From the NCBI GenBank assembly GCA_016704655.1, contig JADIZR010000011.1:1-64000 (forward strand): a stretch of DNA of 64,000 nucleotides, read 5' to 3'. The notes beneath the pieces were generated by a model that saw nothing but the letters and a program-made list of their open reading frames with translations, ran no database searches and was not told the DNA's origin. The translations under genes were made by a program, and so were the position numbers. The DNA comes from Pseudomonadota bacterium. GTDB lineage: Bacteria > Pseudomonadota > Gammaproteobacteria > Steroidobacterales > Steroidobacteraceae. Shown here in pieces: positions 56,096 through 64,000 of the stretch (its first letter is position 1; every line of letters begins with the position of its first letter).

Positions 56096-57766
56096 GTGCC
56101 GCGCGCGCCCGCTTCAGCTGTTCGATCCGCGCGTTCGCCGCCGCCCGCGTCTCCTTGAACTCCAGTTGCCGCGTGCCGTGCGGGTCCACCACCTCGCGAA
56201 GCACCCGCAACTCCTCGGCCGTCGGCGCAGGCGACTCCTCGATCCGCTCCGGGATGACGAGCTCGAAGCCTGTGTTCGATACGACCTGATCGAGCGTCAC
56301 TCCGGGATGCAGCCGCAAGAGACGGGCGAACCCCGTCTCCGGCTCGAGAAGTCGAGCACGCATAGCGGGGTATGCACGTGGTATGGGCCCGGGCCGGCGT
56401 TCATCCTCCGCCGCCACGTCCCCTTATCGGTATGACCTAGCCCGGTACAGAACGCCAGCGAGCTCACGAAGGTCCGGTGGTTGTGTTCGGTGACGTACAG
56501 CACGGGCTTGCGGCAGGTAATCATCACGTCGGCCACGGCGATGCCGTGGAAGCGTGCCTTGGGTCGCTCCGGGCTTCCGATCACGCTCACGTTGACGCTG
56601 CCGAATCGATCGACCTGCAGCGGGCGGAGGAACTGCAGGTCGCATCCGCCCCTCGCCGTCCAATTGACGATGTCGTGATGCGAGATCAACGCCCGCGAGG
56701 ACGTGTAGGCGAGCGTTGGGTCGATCAGCATGGCCGCCAGATCAGGCGTCGACGGGTTGATCGAGTTGAATACGGTGCCGAGGTAGAAGAAGTTCAGGTT
56801 CGGCGCATGCGTGGTCTTCGCGAGCATCAGGGCCGCACCGGCCAGCGGCACGACCGCGCCGTGATTGACCCAATCTCCATCCTCGATGTCGCGCGCCATC
56901 TGCACGCACATCAGCTCATCAAGGGAGTACTGCGGATTCATCGATTCATGCCCGCAGTTCCAGTCGAACACGAACTTCTGCAGGTACGCGGCGAACGCCT
57001 CTTCACCATCGTTCGCCGCCTTCAGGTACTCACCCGAGAGGTGCTCGATGTCCGGCTCATAGGCCGAGAACACGCCTGTGGGCCACGCACCTCTTGGTGT
57101 GTGCACGACGTGCGCGACCTCCGGACCGATCAGTGCCACTCGGGCGGGGTCGGACACCGGCACGATCTCTTCCGCACATACGATGGTCGTCTTCGCCACT
57201 CGCCCGATCAGGTAGTCGAAGTCGTAGATGAGATCCGGCGCCGCCGGTGCATGAACGTAGCCGTCGGCATCCACGCGATGCACATGGATCACCGCGAAGT
57301 CCAGATGGCAGGCCGGGGCGGCGAGATACTCCCCGTCGTCATAGGGGCTCCTGACCGTTTTGATGCCCAGGTTGGCGGTCAGGTCCGACTTCCAGGGCGT
57401 CTTCCAAGGAAGAAACGGCAATCCCATGTCCGCGGCCCGCAGCACGGCGATCAGAAGAAACTCGCTGTACTCGTTCACCTTGAACGAGCCCTCGGGCACG
57501 ATCCGAGAGAAGTTCGGCGCCGGACCATACTCGAGCAAGCCGACGTAGGCTGCATTCGTGGACGCCACGGCCCGAGCGCCTATGAGCAGGTCGGTCTCGA
57601 GGCCCGCAAGGAACTGGAAGACGTGAAGCTCTCTGGCTCGCTGCCGGACCAACTCGCGGCAGAACCCCATCGGGCGCCGCATCATGCCGCCGCCGCCGCC
57701 GAAGGCGATCCTCGCCCCGGGTTGCACCAGCCGCGCTGCCGCTTCGATGCTTATGACCTTACTCAC
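56088..57766 (-). CDS. Fused A+B family I CoA-transferase, frame-disrupted
   Basis: About 560 codons with both subunits in one chain. The A part starts VSKVISIEAAARLVQPGARI and has AFGGGGGMMRRPMGFCRELV, LHVFQFLAGLETDLLIGARA and GLPFLPWKTPWKSDLTANLG. The B part has YSLDELMCVQMARDIEDGDW, LQFLRPLQVDRFGSVNVSVI and FVSSLAFCTGLGHTDKGTWR. The frame changes near 56350; the last 80 residues (RLLRLHPGVTLDQVVSNTGF) read in the new frame to 56088. GTG 57766 overlaps the LLM gene stop as GTGA. It is a paralogue of the separate A and B genes that follow it. Confidence 0.87.
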
Positions 57767-58836
57767 GTTCCGGCCCTCGGGCAGGTTCCCACCAGATCCG
57801 CCATCACTTCCATGGCATGCATGTCGTCGGTATCGCAGATCAACGTCGTCACCGGGCTGTCGCGCCAGCGCTCGAGCAGCGACGCTATCCGCTCCCGTGG
57901 ACCACACAGGGCCACGTCGTCGACGAGTTCGTCCGACACCGCCTGAATCGACTCCTCCCGGCGACCAGCGAGAAAAAGTTGCTGCACTTCCTCGGCGACT
58001 TCTTCATAGCCGAAGCGCCGAACCAGCCGGTTCGAGACGTTCAACTTCGCGTGCCCCATGCCACCGATGTAGAGGGCCATTCGCTCCTTGACCCTGCGCC
58101 TGGCTACATTGACGTCGTCGTGCACGACCACCGAGACGATCGGCGCGACATCGAAGCCATCGCCTGGCCCCTTGCCGTTGCTCGCCTTGGCGAATCCCAC
58201 CCGCAGGTCTTCCCCGAACACGCTCTCCCACACTCGGGGTGCAAAAAAGATCGGCAGCCACCCATCCGCAATCTCCGCGGTCATCTGAATGTTCAGCGGC
58301 CCCAAGGCGCCGACGTAGATAGGAATTCGCTTTCGCTTCGGGGTGATGATCAGCTTCAGTGGCTTCCCGATCCCGGTGCCCTCGTTGCCGTCGTACGGAA
58401 GTCGGTAGTCTCGACCTCGGTACTCGACGGGCGCCTCCTTCGCGATGATCGCCCGCATGATGTCGATGTACTCCCTGGTCCGACTCACCGGGCGATTGAA
58501 TGGCTGGCCGTGAAATCCCTCCACGACCTGCGGACCCGAACTGCCGAGGCCGATGATGTTCCTGCCACTCGAGAGCACATCCAATGTCGCGGCCGTCATC
58601 GCCGCCATGGCCGGCGTCCTCGCCGGAATCTTCCAGATTGCCGAACCAAGGCCGATGTGGCTGGTAAGCGCCCCGACCCAGGCCAGAGGACTTACGGCAT
58701 CAGTGCCGTAGGCCTCTTCACACCACACCGACGAGAAGCCAAGCTCCTCCGCCTTGATCGACAACGCGACATTCTTCTGCGGGCCGGCGTGCCAGTTGGT
58801 CATCGCCAAGTTAAGCCCCAACTTGAACACTTTCAT
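57763..58836 (-). CDS. LLM-class (F420-dependent type) oxidoreductase
   Basis: A 357-residue luciferase-like TIM-barrel enzyme. It has GLNLAMTNWHAGPQKNVALS, EELGFSSVWCEEAYGTDAVS, TSHIGLGSAIWKIPARTPAM, NIIGLGSSGPQVVEGFHGQP and RIPIYVGALGPLNIQMTAEI. The PARTP and NIIGLGSSGPQV segments are typical of the LLM subgroup annotated as F420-dependent. Coenzyme choice is inferred and is supported by cofE and cofD 3 kb away; FMN use remains possible. It heads the CoA-transferase operon and is divergent from the TetR gene with operator site 7 between them. Confidence 0.87.
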   Translation of the reverse strand: MKVFKLGLNLAMTNWHAGPQKNVALSIKAEELGFSSVWCEEAYGTDAVSPLAWVGALTSHIGLGSAIWKIPARTPAMAAMTAATLDVLSSGRNIIGLGSSGPQVVEGFHGQPFNRPVSRTREYIDIMRAIIAKEAPVEYRGRDYRLPYDGNEGTGIGKPLKLIITPKRKRIPIYVGALGPLNIQMTAEIADGWLPIFFAPRVWESVFGEDLRVGFAKASNGKGPGDGFDVAPIVSVVVHDDVNVARRRVKERMALYIGGMGHAKLNVSNRLVRRFGYEEVAEEVQQLFLAGRREESIQAVSDELVDDVALCGPRERIASLLERWRDSPVTTLICDTDDMHAMEVMADLVGTCPRAGT

Positions 58837-59008
58837 CCGGTCTCCGACTCCAGCGCGAGCGGGCGGCTTGCTCGCTCAACTCGTGCCAACGGTTCCACTG
58901 CTCCGCTGCGCCCATTGAAGTGAACGTCGCCGCTCACGGCGGATCAGAGGCAATACTTGCAGACCGGCTATTGGCGGGGCAACGACCTATGCGCTGCGCC
59001 GTCGCTTC

Positions 59009-59022
59009 AATACGTATGTGTC
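59009..59022. promoter_or_regulatory. Putative operator site 7 (LLM/TetR divergent promoter)
   Basis: AATACGTATGTGTC contains ATACGTATGTGT, which fits the island motif. It lies 75 bp before the TetR start and about 175 bp from the LLM start, the natural place for autoregulation by the TetR protein. Confidence 0.55.
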
Positions 59023-59096
59023 AATTGGCGGCCGACGCCCTATGATGCCGACGAGGCCCCTACGCTAGACCCTGCTGCACGATTCCTCACCCGAAG

Positions 59097-59756
59097 ATGC
59101 TACCGATGGCAGACGAACAATCGGACGCGGGCCGAAGCTCCAAGCGCCTGCAGGATCTGATCGAGATCTCGGCGCGCCTGTTCCGCGCGAAGGGCTATGC
59201 GGCCACCTCGATGCAGGAAATCGCGCGCGAAGCGGGCATGCTCAAGGGGAGCCTGTATCACCATATCGGCACCAAAGAGTATCTGCTGTGGCTGATTTCG
59301 AAGCCGACGCTTTCCGAACTCGTTTCGGGCGTCCGGGAGATCCTGGAGGACTCGCGGCTACCGCTCATCACGCGTCTTCGGCAAGGGATGCGTGTCCACG
59401 TCAGACGCTTTCATTCCCATGACACCTTCATGGCCGTCGTCGCCCAGGAAGGCATCAACGCTCTGAACGCCGGACGCCATGCGGAACTCGTCCGGCTGCA
59501 GAAGGAATACTTCGAGCTCTGGCAGACGCTCTTCCGCAAGGGCATTCGCTCGGGCGAAATCGATGCCTCGCTGAACCCCGCGATCATGAGCTACGCCGTG
59601 CTCGGGATGGTCAACTGGATGCTGCGCTGGTACGACAGGGACGGTGCGCTCAAGCCCGACGAAATCGCCGACCAGTTTGCCCGGCTGCTGATAGACGGCT
59701 TCCAGCCCTCCAAGCCGCCGAAGGTCCGAGGCGTGACGCCTAGTTCGTCCGGCTGA
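59097..59756 (+). CDS. TetR-family regulator (KstR2-like)
   Basis: A 219-residue repressor. The N-terminal helix-turn-helix is LIEISARLFRAKGYAATSMQ, EIAREAGMLKGSLYHHIGTK and EYLLW. The helical ligand domain follows with MRVHVRRFHSHDTFMAVVAQ and YAVLGMVNWMLRWYDRDGAL. The layout resembles KstR2/FadR-type acyl-CoA-responsive regulators of beta-oxidation clusters. ATG 59097 is used; an in-frame ATG at 59106 is possible. It is the best candidate to bind the recurrent island motif and to be released by a CoA-thioester intermediate, which is inference. Its 3' end overlaps the convergent dehydrogenase gene by 17 bp. Confidence 0.88.
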   Translation: MLPMADEQSDAGRSSKRLQDLIEISARLFRAKGYAATSMQEIAREAGMLKGSLYHHIGTKEYLLWLISKPTLSELVSGVREILEDSRLPLITRLRQGMRVHVRRFHSHDTFMAVVAQEGINALNAGRHAELVRLQKEYFELWQTLFRKGIRSGEIDASLNPAIMSYAVLGMVNWMLRWYDRDGALKPDEIADQFARLLIDGFQPSKPPKVRGVTPSSSG

Positions 59757-60912
59757 AGATCTCCCGTCCGATCAGCATTCGCCTGATCTGGGTCGTGCCA
59801 CCTCCGATCTCAAGAAGCTTGGCGTCGCGAACCAGCCGGCCCGCCGGACAATCGTTCATGTATCCGTTCGCGCCAAGCAGCTGCATCGCATCCAGCGCCA
59901 CTTCGGTCGCGCGTTCCGAAGCAAAGAGGAACGCCGCGGCCGCATCCTGTCGCGTCACTTCGCCCCGGTCCGCCGCGGCCGCACAAGCATACAAGTATGC
60001 GCGCGAAGCTCCGAGCGACGTATACATGTCCGCGACCTTCGCCTGCACGAGTTGGAACCTTCCGATCTGCTGGCCGAACTGCTTGCGCTCGTGGATATAG
60101 GGAATCACCAGGTCGAGTGACGCCTCCATGATGCCGAGCGGCACGGCTGCCACCGTGATGCGCTCATAGTCGAGACCGCTCATCAGGATTCGGACCCCGC
60201 CATTGACGCTGCCGAGCACGTTCTCCTTCGGGACACGGCAGTTGTTGAAGACCAGCTCACTGGTGTCCGATCCGCGGATACCCAGCTTGTCGAGCTTCGG
60301 CGACGCCGAGAATCCCTCGAAGGCCTTCTCGATGATCAAGGCCGTGATGCCTTTGGCGCCGGCCGAGGGGTCGGTCTTCGCATAAACGACCAGCGTGTCG
60401 GCCTGAGGACCATTGGTAATCCACATCTTGGTGCCGTTCAACAGTAAGTGATCGCCGCGATCCTCCGCGCGAAGCGTCATCGAAACCACATCCGATCCCG
60501 CTCCCGCCTCCGACATGGCCAGCGCCCCGACGTGCTCGCCGGTGAGCAGACTCGGGAGGTACTTGCGCTTCTGCCCTTCCGATCCATTCAGGGCAATCTG
60601 GTTCACGCAAAGGTTCGAATGGGCGCCGTAGGACAACGCGAAAGCCGCCGAGCCGCGTGCGAGCTCCTCATAGGCCACGACATGCGCCAGATAGCCGAGT
60701 CCGGTGCCTCCGTAGGCCTCAGGGACGGTGATGCCTAGTAGACCCATCTCACCGAGTTCCGGCCACAGCTCACGCGGAAATCGGTCCGTGCGGTCGATCT
60801 CCGCCGCACGCGGTGCGAGTCGCTGCTCGACCCATCGTCTGACCACGGAGCGCATCTCCTCGATCTCTGGCGGCAGGCCAAATCGCATCAGTACACCAAG
60901 GTCACCTAACAT
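59740..60912 (-). CDS. Acyl-CoA dehydrogenase (isovaleryl-CoA dehydrogenase-like)
   Basis: A 390-residue FAD enzyme. It has LLGITVPEAYGGTGLGYLAH, YGAHSNLCVNQIALNGSEGQ, LAMSEAGAGSDVVSMTLRAE, MWITNGPQADTLVVYAKTDP and LGANGYMNDCPAGRLVRDAK. The YGAHSNLCVNQI text and the Glu in LDYERITVAAVPLGIMEA, the base position of isovaleryl-CoA dehydrogenase, favour that subfamily and a branched short acyl-CoA substrate. ATG 60912 follows GAGGGA; an in-frame ATG at 60888 is less favoured. Operator site 8 lies 118 bp upstream. Confidence 0.93.
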   Translation of the reverse strand: MLGDLGVLMRFGLPPEIEEMRSVVRRWVEQRLAPRAAEIDRTDRFPRELWPELGEMGLLGITVPEAYGGTGLGYLAHVVAYEELARGSAAFALSYGAHSNLCVNQIALNGSEGQKRKYLPSLLTGEHVGALAMSEAGAGSDVVSMTLRAEDRGDHLLLNGTKMWITNGPQADTLVVYAKTDPSAGAKGITALIIEKAFEGFSASPKLDKLGIRGSDTSELVFNNCRVPKENVLGSVNGGVRILMSGLDYERITVAAVPLGIMEASLDLVIPYIHERKQFGQQIGRFQLVQAKVADMYTSLGASRAYLYACAAAADRGEVTRQDAAAAFLFASERATEVALDAMQLLGANGYMNDCPAGRLVRDAKLLEIGGGTTQIRRMLIGREIFSRTN

Positions 60913-61028
60913 GCCGTATCCCTCGCGTCGCTATCCGAGGCCTGCAAGTGGCCCCACGGCGCAAGTGTTTCAACAAAACCAACTTTGAACTAGTTCTGTC
61001 ATGCACCGTACGCGGGACTGACCCGATG

Positions 61029-61044
61029 AAAACATATATGTGTC
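61029..61044. promoter_or_regulatory. Putative operator site 8 (acyl-CoA dehydrogenase promoter)
   Basis: The sequence AAAACATATATGTGTC contains ACATATATGT, a perfect 10-bp palindrome, and ACATATATGTGT, which fits the island motif. It is the last of the eight sites, next to the last catabolic gene. Confidence 0.5.
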
Positions 61045-61089
61045 GCCTCGGACGCACGACGCATGGCTCGCGACGACTGTCGCGCAGGT

Positions 61090-61420
61090 TTACTGGACAT
61101 CGACGACGCGACGCGTTTGAAAATGCTGCGCCGGTGTTGGAATACCGTAAGCGTCCGGTGAACCCGTCTTGACGGAGCTCAACAGGATCAGATTGCGAGG
61201 ATGACCGGCTGCCAGTGATGAGGCAGTGAGCCGTCGTCTACGTAACGCGTCAGCGCCGACCAGTGACGCAGGCTGTAGGGATCGCCTGCGCGGTCGCCGA
61301 GCCCTCGGGATCCCAGATGCCGCGCCGGACTCCTTGACCCAGGTTCTCAGCAAGTTGACGTTCAGTTGCAACTCTTGGACAACGGCGGCGACGTCGACGC
61401 TTCTGTCGAGGGCTGCATAG
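61090..61420 (-). mobile_element. IS66-type transposase remnant
   Basis: On the minus strand the frame switches between scraps that look like insertion-sequence proteins. DPYSLRHWSALTRYVDDGSL matches the C-terminal region of IS66 TnpC enzymes (their WPALTRFLDDGRL segment). It is preceded by ELQLNVNLLRTWVKE, like the helix-turn-helix of IS OrfA proteins. Stops and frame changes interrupt everything, and no terminal inverted repeats were found. It is a dead remnant. Confidence 0.55.
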
Positions 61421-61439
61421 GTGTCCGCTTAGCTAAGTG

Positions 61440-61605
61440 GGCACTATCGTCACGTTAACCAGCGGCCCGGTAGATAACTTCGCCAGCCGCTTGCCCTGCT
61501 GCAGGCGGATCGCGCAGGTGAGGCCGGCCCGGCGCCTACGACGACCAGGTCTTACTCCATCTGGTCGCGTTCTAGGGCGTCGTTCAGTTGGTTGGCGTCA
61601 TGCAT
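61440..61605 (-). pseudogene. 5' remnant of an ETF:quinone oxidoreductase-like gene
   Basis: From an ATG at 61605 the strand reads MHDANQLNDALERDQME, then a TAA where homologues have Tyr, then DLVVVGAGPA and, after a one-base shift, GLTCAIRLQQG. This is the N-terminal FAD-binding start of ETF-ubiquinone oxidoreductase. Nothing of the rest of the 550-residue enzyme follows. An ETF-QO would accept electrons from the island's acyl-CoA dehydrogenases, so a functional copy is expected elsewhere. Confidence 0.5.
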
Positions 61606-61890
61606 CGGAAGGTCGTATCCCCAGCGGACGCCGCGGGCACTGTCGCGGTGCGTCGCTGTGGCATGGCGGCCGCGCTAGTGGTCGGTAAGCCATGCAAGAA
61701 TGCGGCGATCCGCTCCGCGCCATTCAGTGCCGTTCCGTGCGTATCGCCGTCGAAGAGAATTCGCGACACCGGGGCGTTACGCTCCAGCAAGGCGTCGGTG
61801 AGCAGCAGCGCATCACGTGCCGAGACCATCGCATCGGCGGTACCGTGCGGGATCAGGAGCGGGCGACGGATAGCGCCGACATGAAGGAAC
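61606..61890 (-). pseudogene. C-terminal fragment of an alpha/beta hydrolase (prolyl-oligopeptidase-like)
   Basis: The strand reads RRPLLIPHGTADAMVSARDA, LLLTDALLERNAPVSRILFD and GDTHGTALNGAERIAAFLHG. These are the Asp- and His-bearing C-terminal blocks of S9/alpha-beta hydrolases. No catalytic Ser region or start is present upstream, so this is the tail of a lost gene. The frame runs on a few residues to 61584. Confidence 0.55.
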
Positions 61891-62059
61891 GTTAGCGTTC
61901 ACGTAGCGCGGCTTCCGGGTCGCGTCGGCTGTCCGCAGCAGCTGCTGCGCGTCCTCTGCACAGATGGACGACGACCACGTCATAGACGCCGTCCCTCCCG
62001 AATTCTCCCTTCCAGGGCAATCTCGTCTCCGCGAGGGACATCCCCGCTAGAATCCGTTC

Positions 62060-62837
62060 GTGCTCGGCATACCCACAAACGCCACCTCCCTCTCGCTGCA
62101 CGCCCTGCCCGGCATCGGAGAGATCCTGCCCGGCTGCGATCTCGCTGCGGTGCTGCTCGAGGCGCTAACAGCCGCAGGCCTGGCGCTCGCGCCGCAGGAC
62201 GTGCTGGTTGTGGCGCAGAAGGTGGTCTCCAAAGCGGAGGGCCGCTTCGTGTGCCTCGACGAGGTCGAGCCCTCGCACCGGGCGCGGGAACTGGCCGGCA
62301 TCACGGGCAAGGACGCGCGCCTCGTCGAAGTGATCTTGCGGGGAGTCCACCGAGGTGCTGCGCGCCAGGCCGAACGTGCTGATCACGCGCCACCGCCTCA
62401 GGCTCGTCATGGCACAGGCCGGCGTGGACCGGTCGAACGTTCCGGAAGCCGAGCGCGTGCTGCTGCTGCCGGCCGACCCGACAGGTCGGCGGCATCGCTG
62501 CGCGGAGCGGCTAGCTTCCGCCTGTGGTGTCGAGGTCGGCGTGATCGTCTCCGACAGCTTTGGCCGTCCCTGGCGGCTCGGCACGACCAACGTCGCCATC
62601 GGCGCGGCAGGCGTGCCGGCGCTGTGGGACCGGCGCGGCGAGACCGACCGCGAACGTCGCGTCCTCGAGACCACGCAGGTAGCGTGGGCCGACGCCGTGG
62701 CCGCGGCGGCGGGCCTCGCGATGGGCGAGGCCGCCGAAGGCACGCCCGCCGTGCTCGTGCGCGGCCTGCGCCTTGCGCTGCCGCCGCAGCCGGCCCGGAC
62801 GCTGCTGCGTCCCCTCGACGAGGACATGTTCAGGTGA
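62060..62837 (+). CDS. cofE: Coenzyme F420-0:L-glutamate ligase, frame-disrupted
   Basis: Adds glutamate residues to F420-0. It has LSLHALPGIGEILPGCDLAA, DVLVVAQKVVSKAEGRFVCL and ARELAGITGKDARLVEVILR. After a frame change near 62340 it continues RARPNVLITRHRLRLVMAQA, GVDRSNVPEAERVLLLP and the signature VIVSDSFGRPWRLGTTNVAI. The span equals about 259 codons, the length of a stand-alone CofE, and lacks the extra nitroreductase-like domain of actinobacterial FbiB. GTG 62060 has no clear ribosome site. The stop overlaps the cofD start as GTGA, so the two are coupled. Confidence 0.9.
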
Positions 62838-63771
62838 GCGAAATCTCGGTGATCGCGCTGACGGGCGGGATCGGCGGCGCGCGGCTCGCGCGCGGCCTGC
62901 ACCGGCACCTCCCGCCAGGCGCCCTCGCCTGCATCGTGAACACGGGCGACGACTTCGAGCACCTGGGACTCTACGTCTGCCCGGACCTCGACACCATTCT
63001 CTATACTCTCGCCGACTGCCACGACCCCCAAACCGGCTGGGGCCGGCGCGACGAGACCTGGACCTTCATGTCCGTCCTCGCCCGACTTGGCGGGCCTGAG
63101 TGGTTCCGCCTCGGCGACGGCGACCTCGCGGTGCACGTCGAGCGCACCCGCCGACTGCGCGGCGGCGAGTCCCTGAGCACGATCACCCGAGATCTGTGCG
63201 CGGGCTTTGGCGTCACGAGCGCCTTGCTGCCGATGACCGACGAACCTGTCCGCACCCGCGTGCACACGTCCGAGGGCGCGCTCGAGTTCCAGGACTATTT
63301 CGTGCGTCGCCGCGCTAACCCCGTGATCACCGAGTTCGAGTATCGCGGCGCGGCGACGCGAGGCCGACCCACGGGCTGCTCGCCGCCCTAACCTCGCCGC
63401 GCCTCGAGGCCATCGTCGTCTGCCCGTCCAACCCCTGGCTCAGCGTGGACCCGATCCTCGCCGTGGGCGGCCTGAGGGAAGCGCTGCGTGCCCGCCGCAT
63501 ACCCATCGTCGCGGTCTGCCCGCTCATCGCGGGTCGCGCCGTCAAGGGCCCGACGGCAAAGATCATGTCGGAGCTCGGGATCGCGGCCACGCCGGCCGCG
63601 ATCGCCGCCCACTACGGCGGCCTGCTCGACGGCCTGGTCATCGACGAGGTCGACCGGGACTGGGCCGGTAGCTGCGGCATCCCGACCGTCGTGGCACACA
63701 CATTGATGAGCGATGACGGCCGGCGCGAGGCGCTGGCGGCAGCGGTGCTCGAGTTCGCGAGACGGCTGTGA
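62834..63771 (+). CDS. cofD: 2-phospho-L-lactate (or analogue) transferase of F420 synthesis, frame-disrupted
   Basis: Joins the phosphorylated side chain to the deazaflavin Fo, giving F420-0. It has VIALTGGIGGARLARGLHRH, CIVNTGDDFEHLGLYVCPDL, DTILYTLADCHDPQTGWGRR and, after a frame change near 63352, LEAIVVCPSNPWLSVDPILA and CPLIAGRAVKGPTAKIMSEL. The span fits about 313 codons, the family norm. GTG 62834 overlaps the cofE stop. Whether the side chain is lactate, phosphoenolpyruvate-derived or 3-phosphoglycerate cannot be decided here. Confidence 0.9.
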
Positions 63772-64000
63772 TCTACCGCCTCAGCGGCGGCGATGCTACA
63801 TGCGTTGCACTATCACGCATCGACGTTTTCGCCCGGCAGCGCGCAATCGCCGCCGACACCCGCCCACGTTCAATGACATACTCACGGTTCCGCTTGCGGA
63901 GGCCGAAGCCGAACCGCGTAGGAGACCTCCGCAGAACTCGACAATAAATCCGAGGAGATCCTCGGATCCGTCGTGCGCTGGATCGGCCCAGTGCATCGGT
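63772..64000. other. No gene seen at the right window edge
   Basis: The last 229 bp show no coding frame with family-like content, no clear terminator and no RNA gene. Confidence 0.4.

Noticed and set aside
1..64000. CRISPR arrays, tRNA and rRNA genes
   Set aside because: No regularly spaced repeats and no cloverleaf or rRNA-like sequence were seen in a reading of both strands; a tRNA or covariance scan could not be run.

Overview
This GC-rich window looks like the chromosome of a gammaproteobacterium. The evidence is the tkt-gap-pgk-pyk order, a metK / SAH-riboswitch / ahcY methionine-cycle block, mpl, rnd, adk, a PPi-type phosphofructokinase next to a membrane H+-pyrophosphatase, and a TonB-dependent receptor that implies an outer membrane. 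I would place it near the Nevskiales/Steroidobacterales/Xanthomonadales, but that is inference. Many conserved genes, including tkt and hemL, are broken by single-base frame changes that leave both halves well conserved. This suggests indel errors in the assembly more than gene death, so frame-broken genes are given as one feature across both halves.

Region 1 (1-24.9 kb) is core genome. It holds a MoxR ATPase; pyk, pgk, gap and tkt on the minus strand; metK, a purine/pyrimidine hairpin, an SAH riboswitch and ahcY; an O-methyltransferase next to a decayed dps; a CpdA-like phosphodiesterase and crcB separated by a long inverted repeat; hemL; a minus-strand run of membrane protein, mpl, Lon-N-domain protein, small unknown protein and a fused double glycosyltransferase; rnd; adk; pfp; and hppA. 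The pfp/hppA pair points to PPi-linked glycolysis coupled to proton pumping.

Region 2 (24.9-33.5 kb) is a transition zone. It has a metallo-beta-lactamase-fold hydrolase, a short-chain dehydrogenase, a TonB-dependent receptor, an IS91-type transposase remnant, a fragment of a sulfide:quinone-oxidoreductase-like flavoprotein, an SCP2-like/alpha-beta hydrolase, and a shrunken second copy of the receptor. About 390 bp of receptor 5' and promoter sequence is directly repeated on both sides of the foreign genes.

Region 3 (33.5-61 kb) is a catabolic island acting on CoA thioesters: a FadB-like hydratase/dehydrogenase, a thiolase, an MFS carrier, three acyl-CoA dehydrogenases, an acyl-CoA ligase, a CitE-like lyase, an aldehyde dehydrogenase, a tandem CaiB CoA-transferase, an NMO-family enzyme, an MmgE/PrpD protein, two MaoC proteins, a PQQ/heme alcohol dehydrogenase, glutaconate-type CoA-transferases, an LLM-family (F420 type) oxidoreductase, and IclR and TetR regulators. 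The gene set partly resembles the KstR2/Ipd steroid C/D-ring pathway and partly an itaconate/citramalyl-CoA type module. The substrate is unknown. A near-palindromic 12-bp motif (consensus ACA-C-G/A-TA-T/C-G-TGT) recurs in the promoter regions of the island genes and is proposed as their common operator.

Region 4 (61-64 kb) starts with a gene graveyard (IS66, ETF-QO and hydrolase remnants) and ends with cofE and cofD, two coenzyme F420 biosynthesis genes. Together with the LLM-family oxidoreductase they suggest this proteobacterium makes and uses F420.
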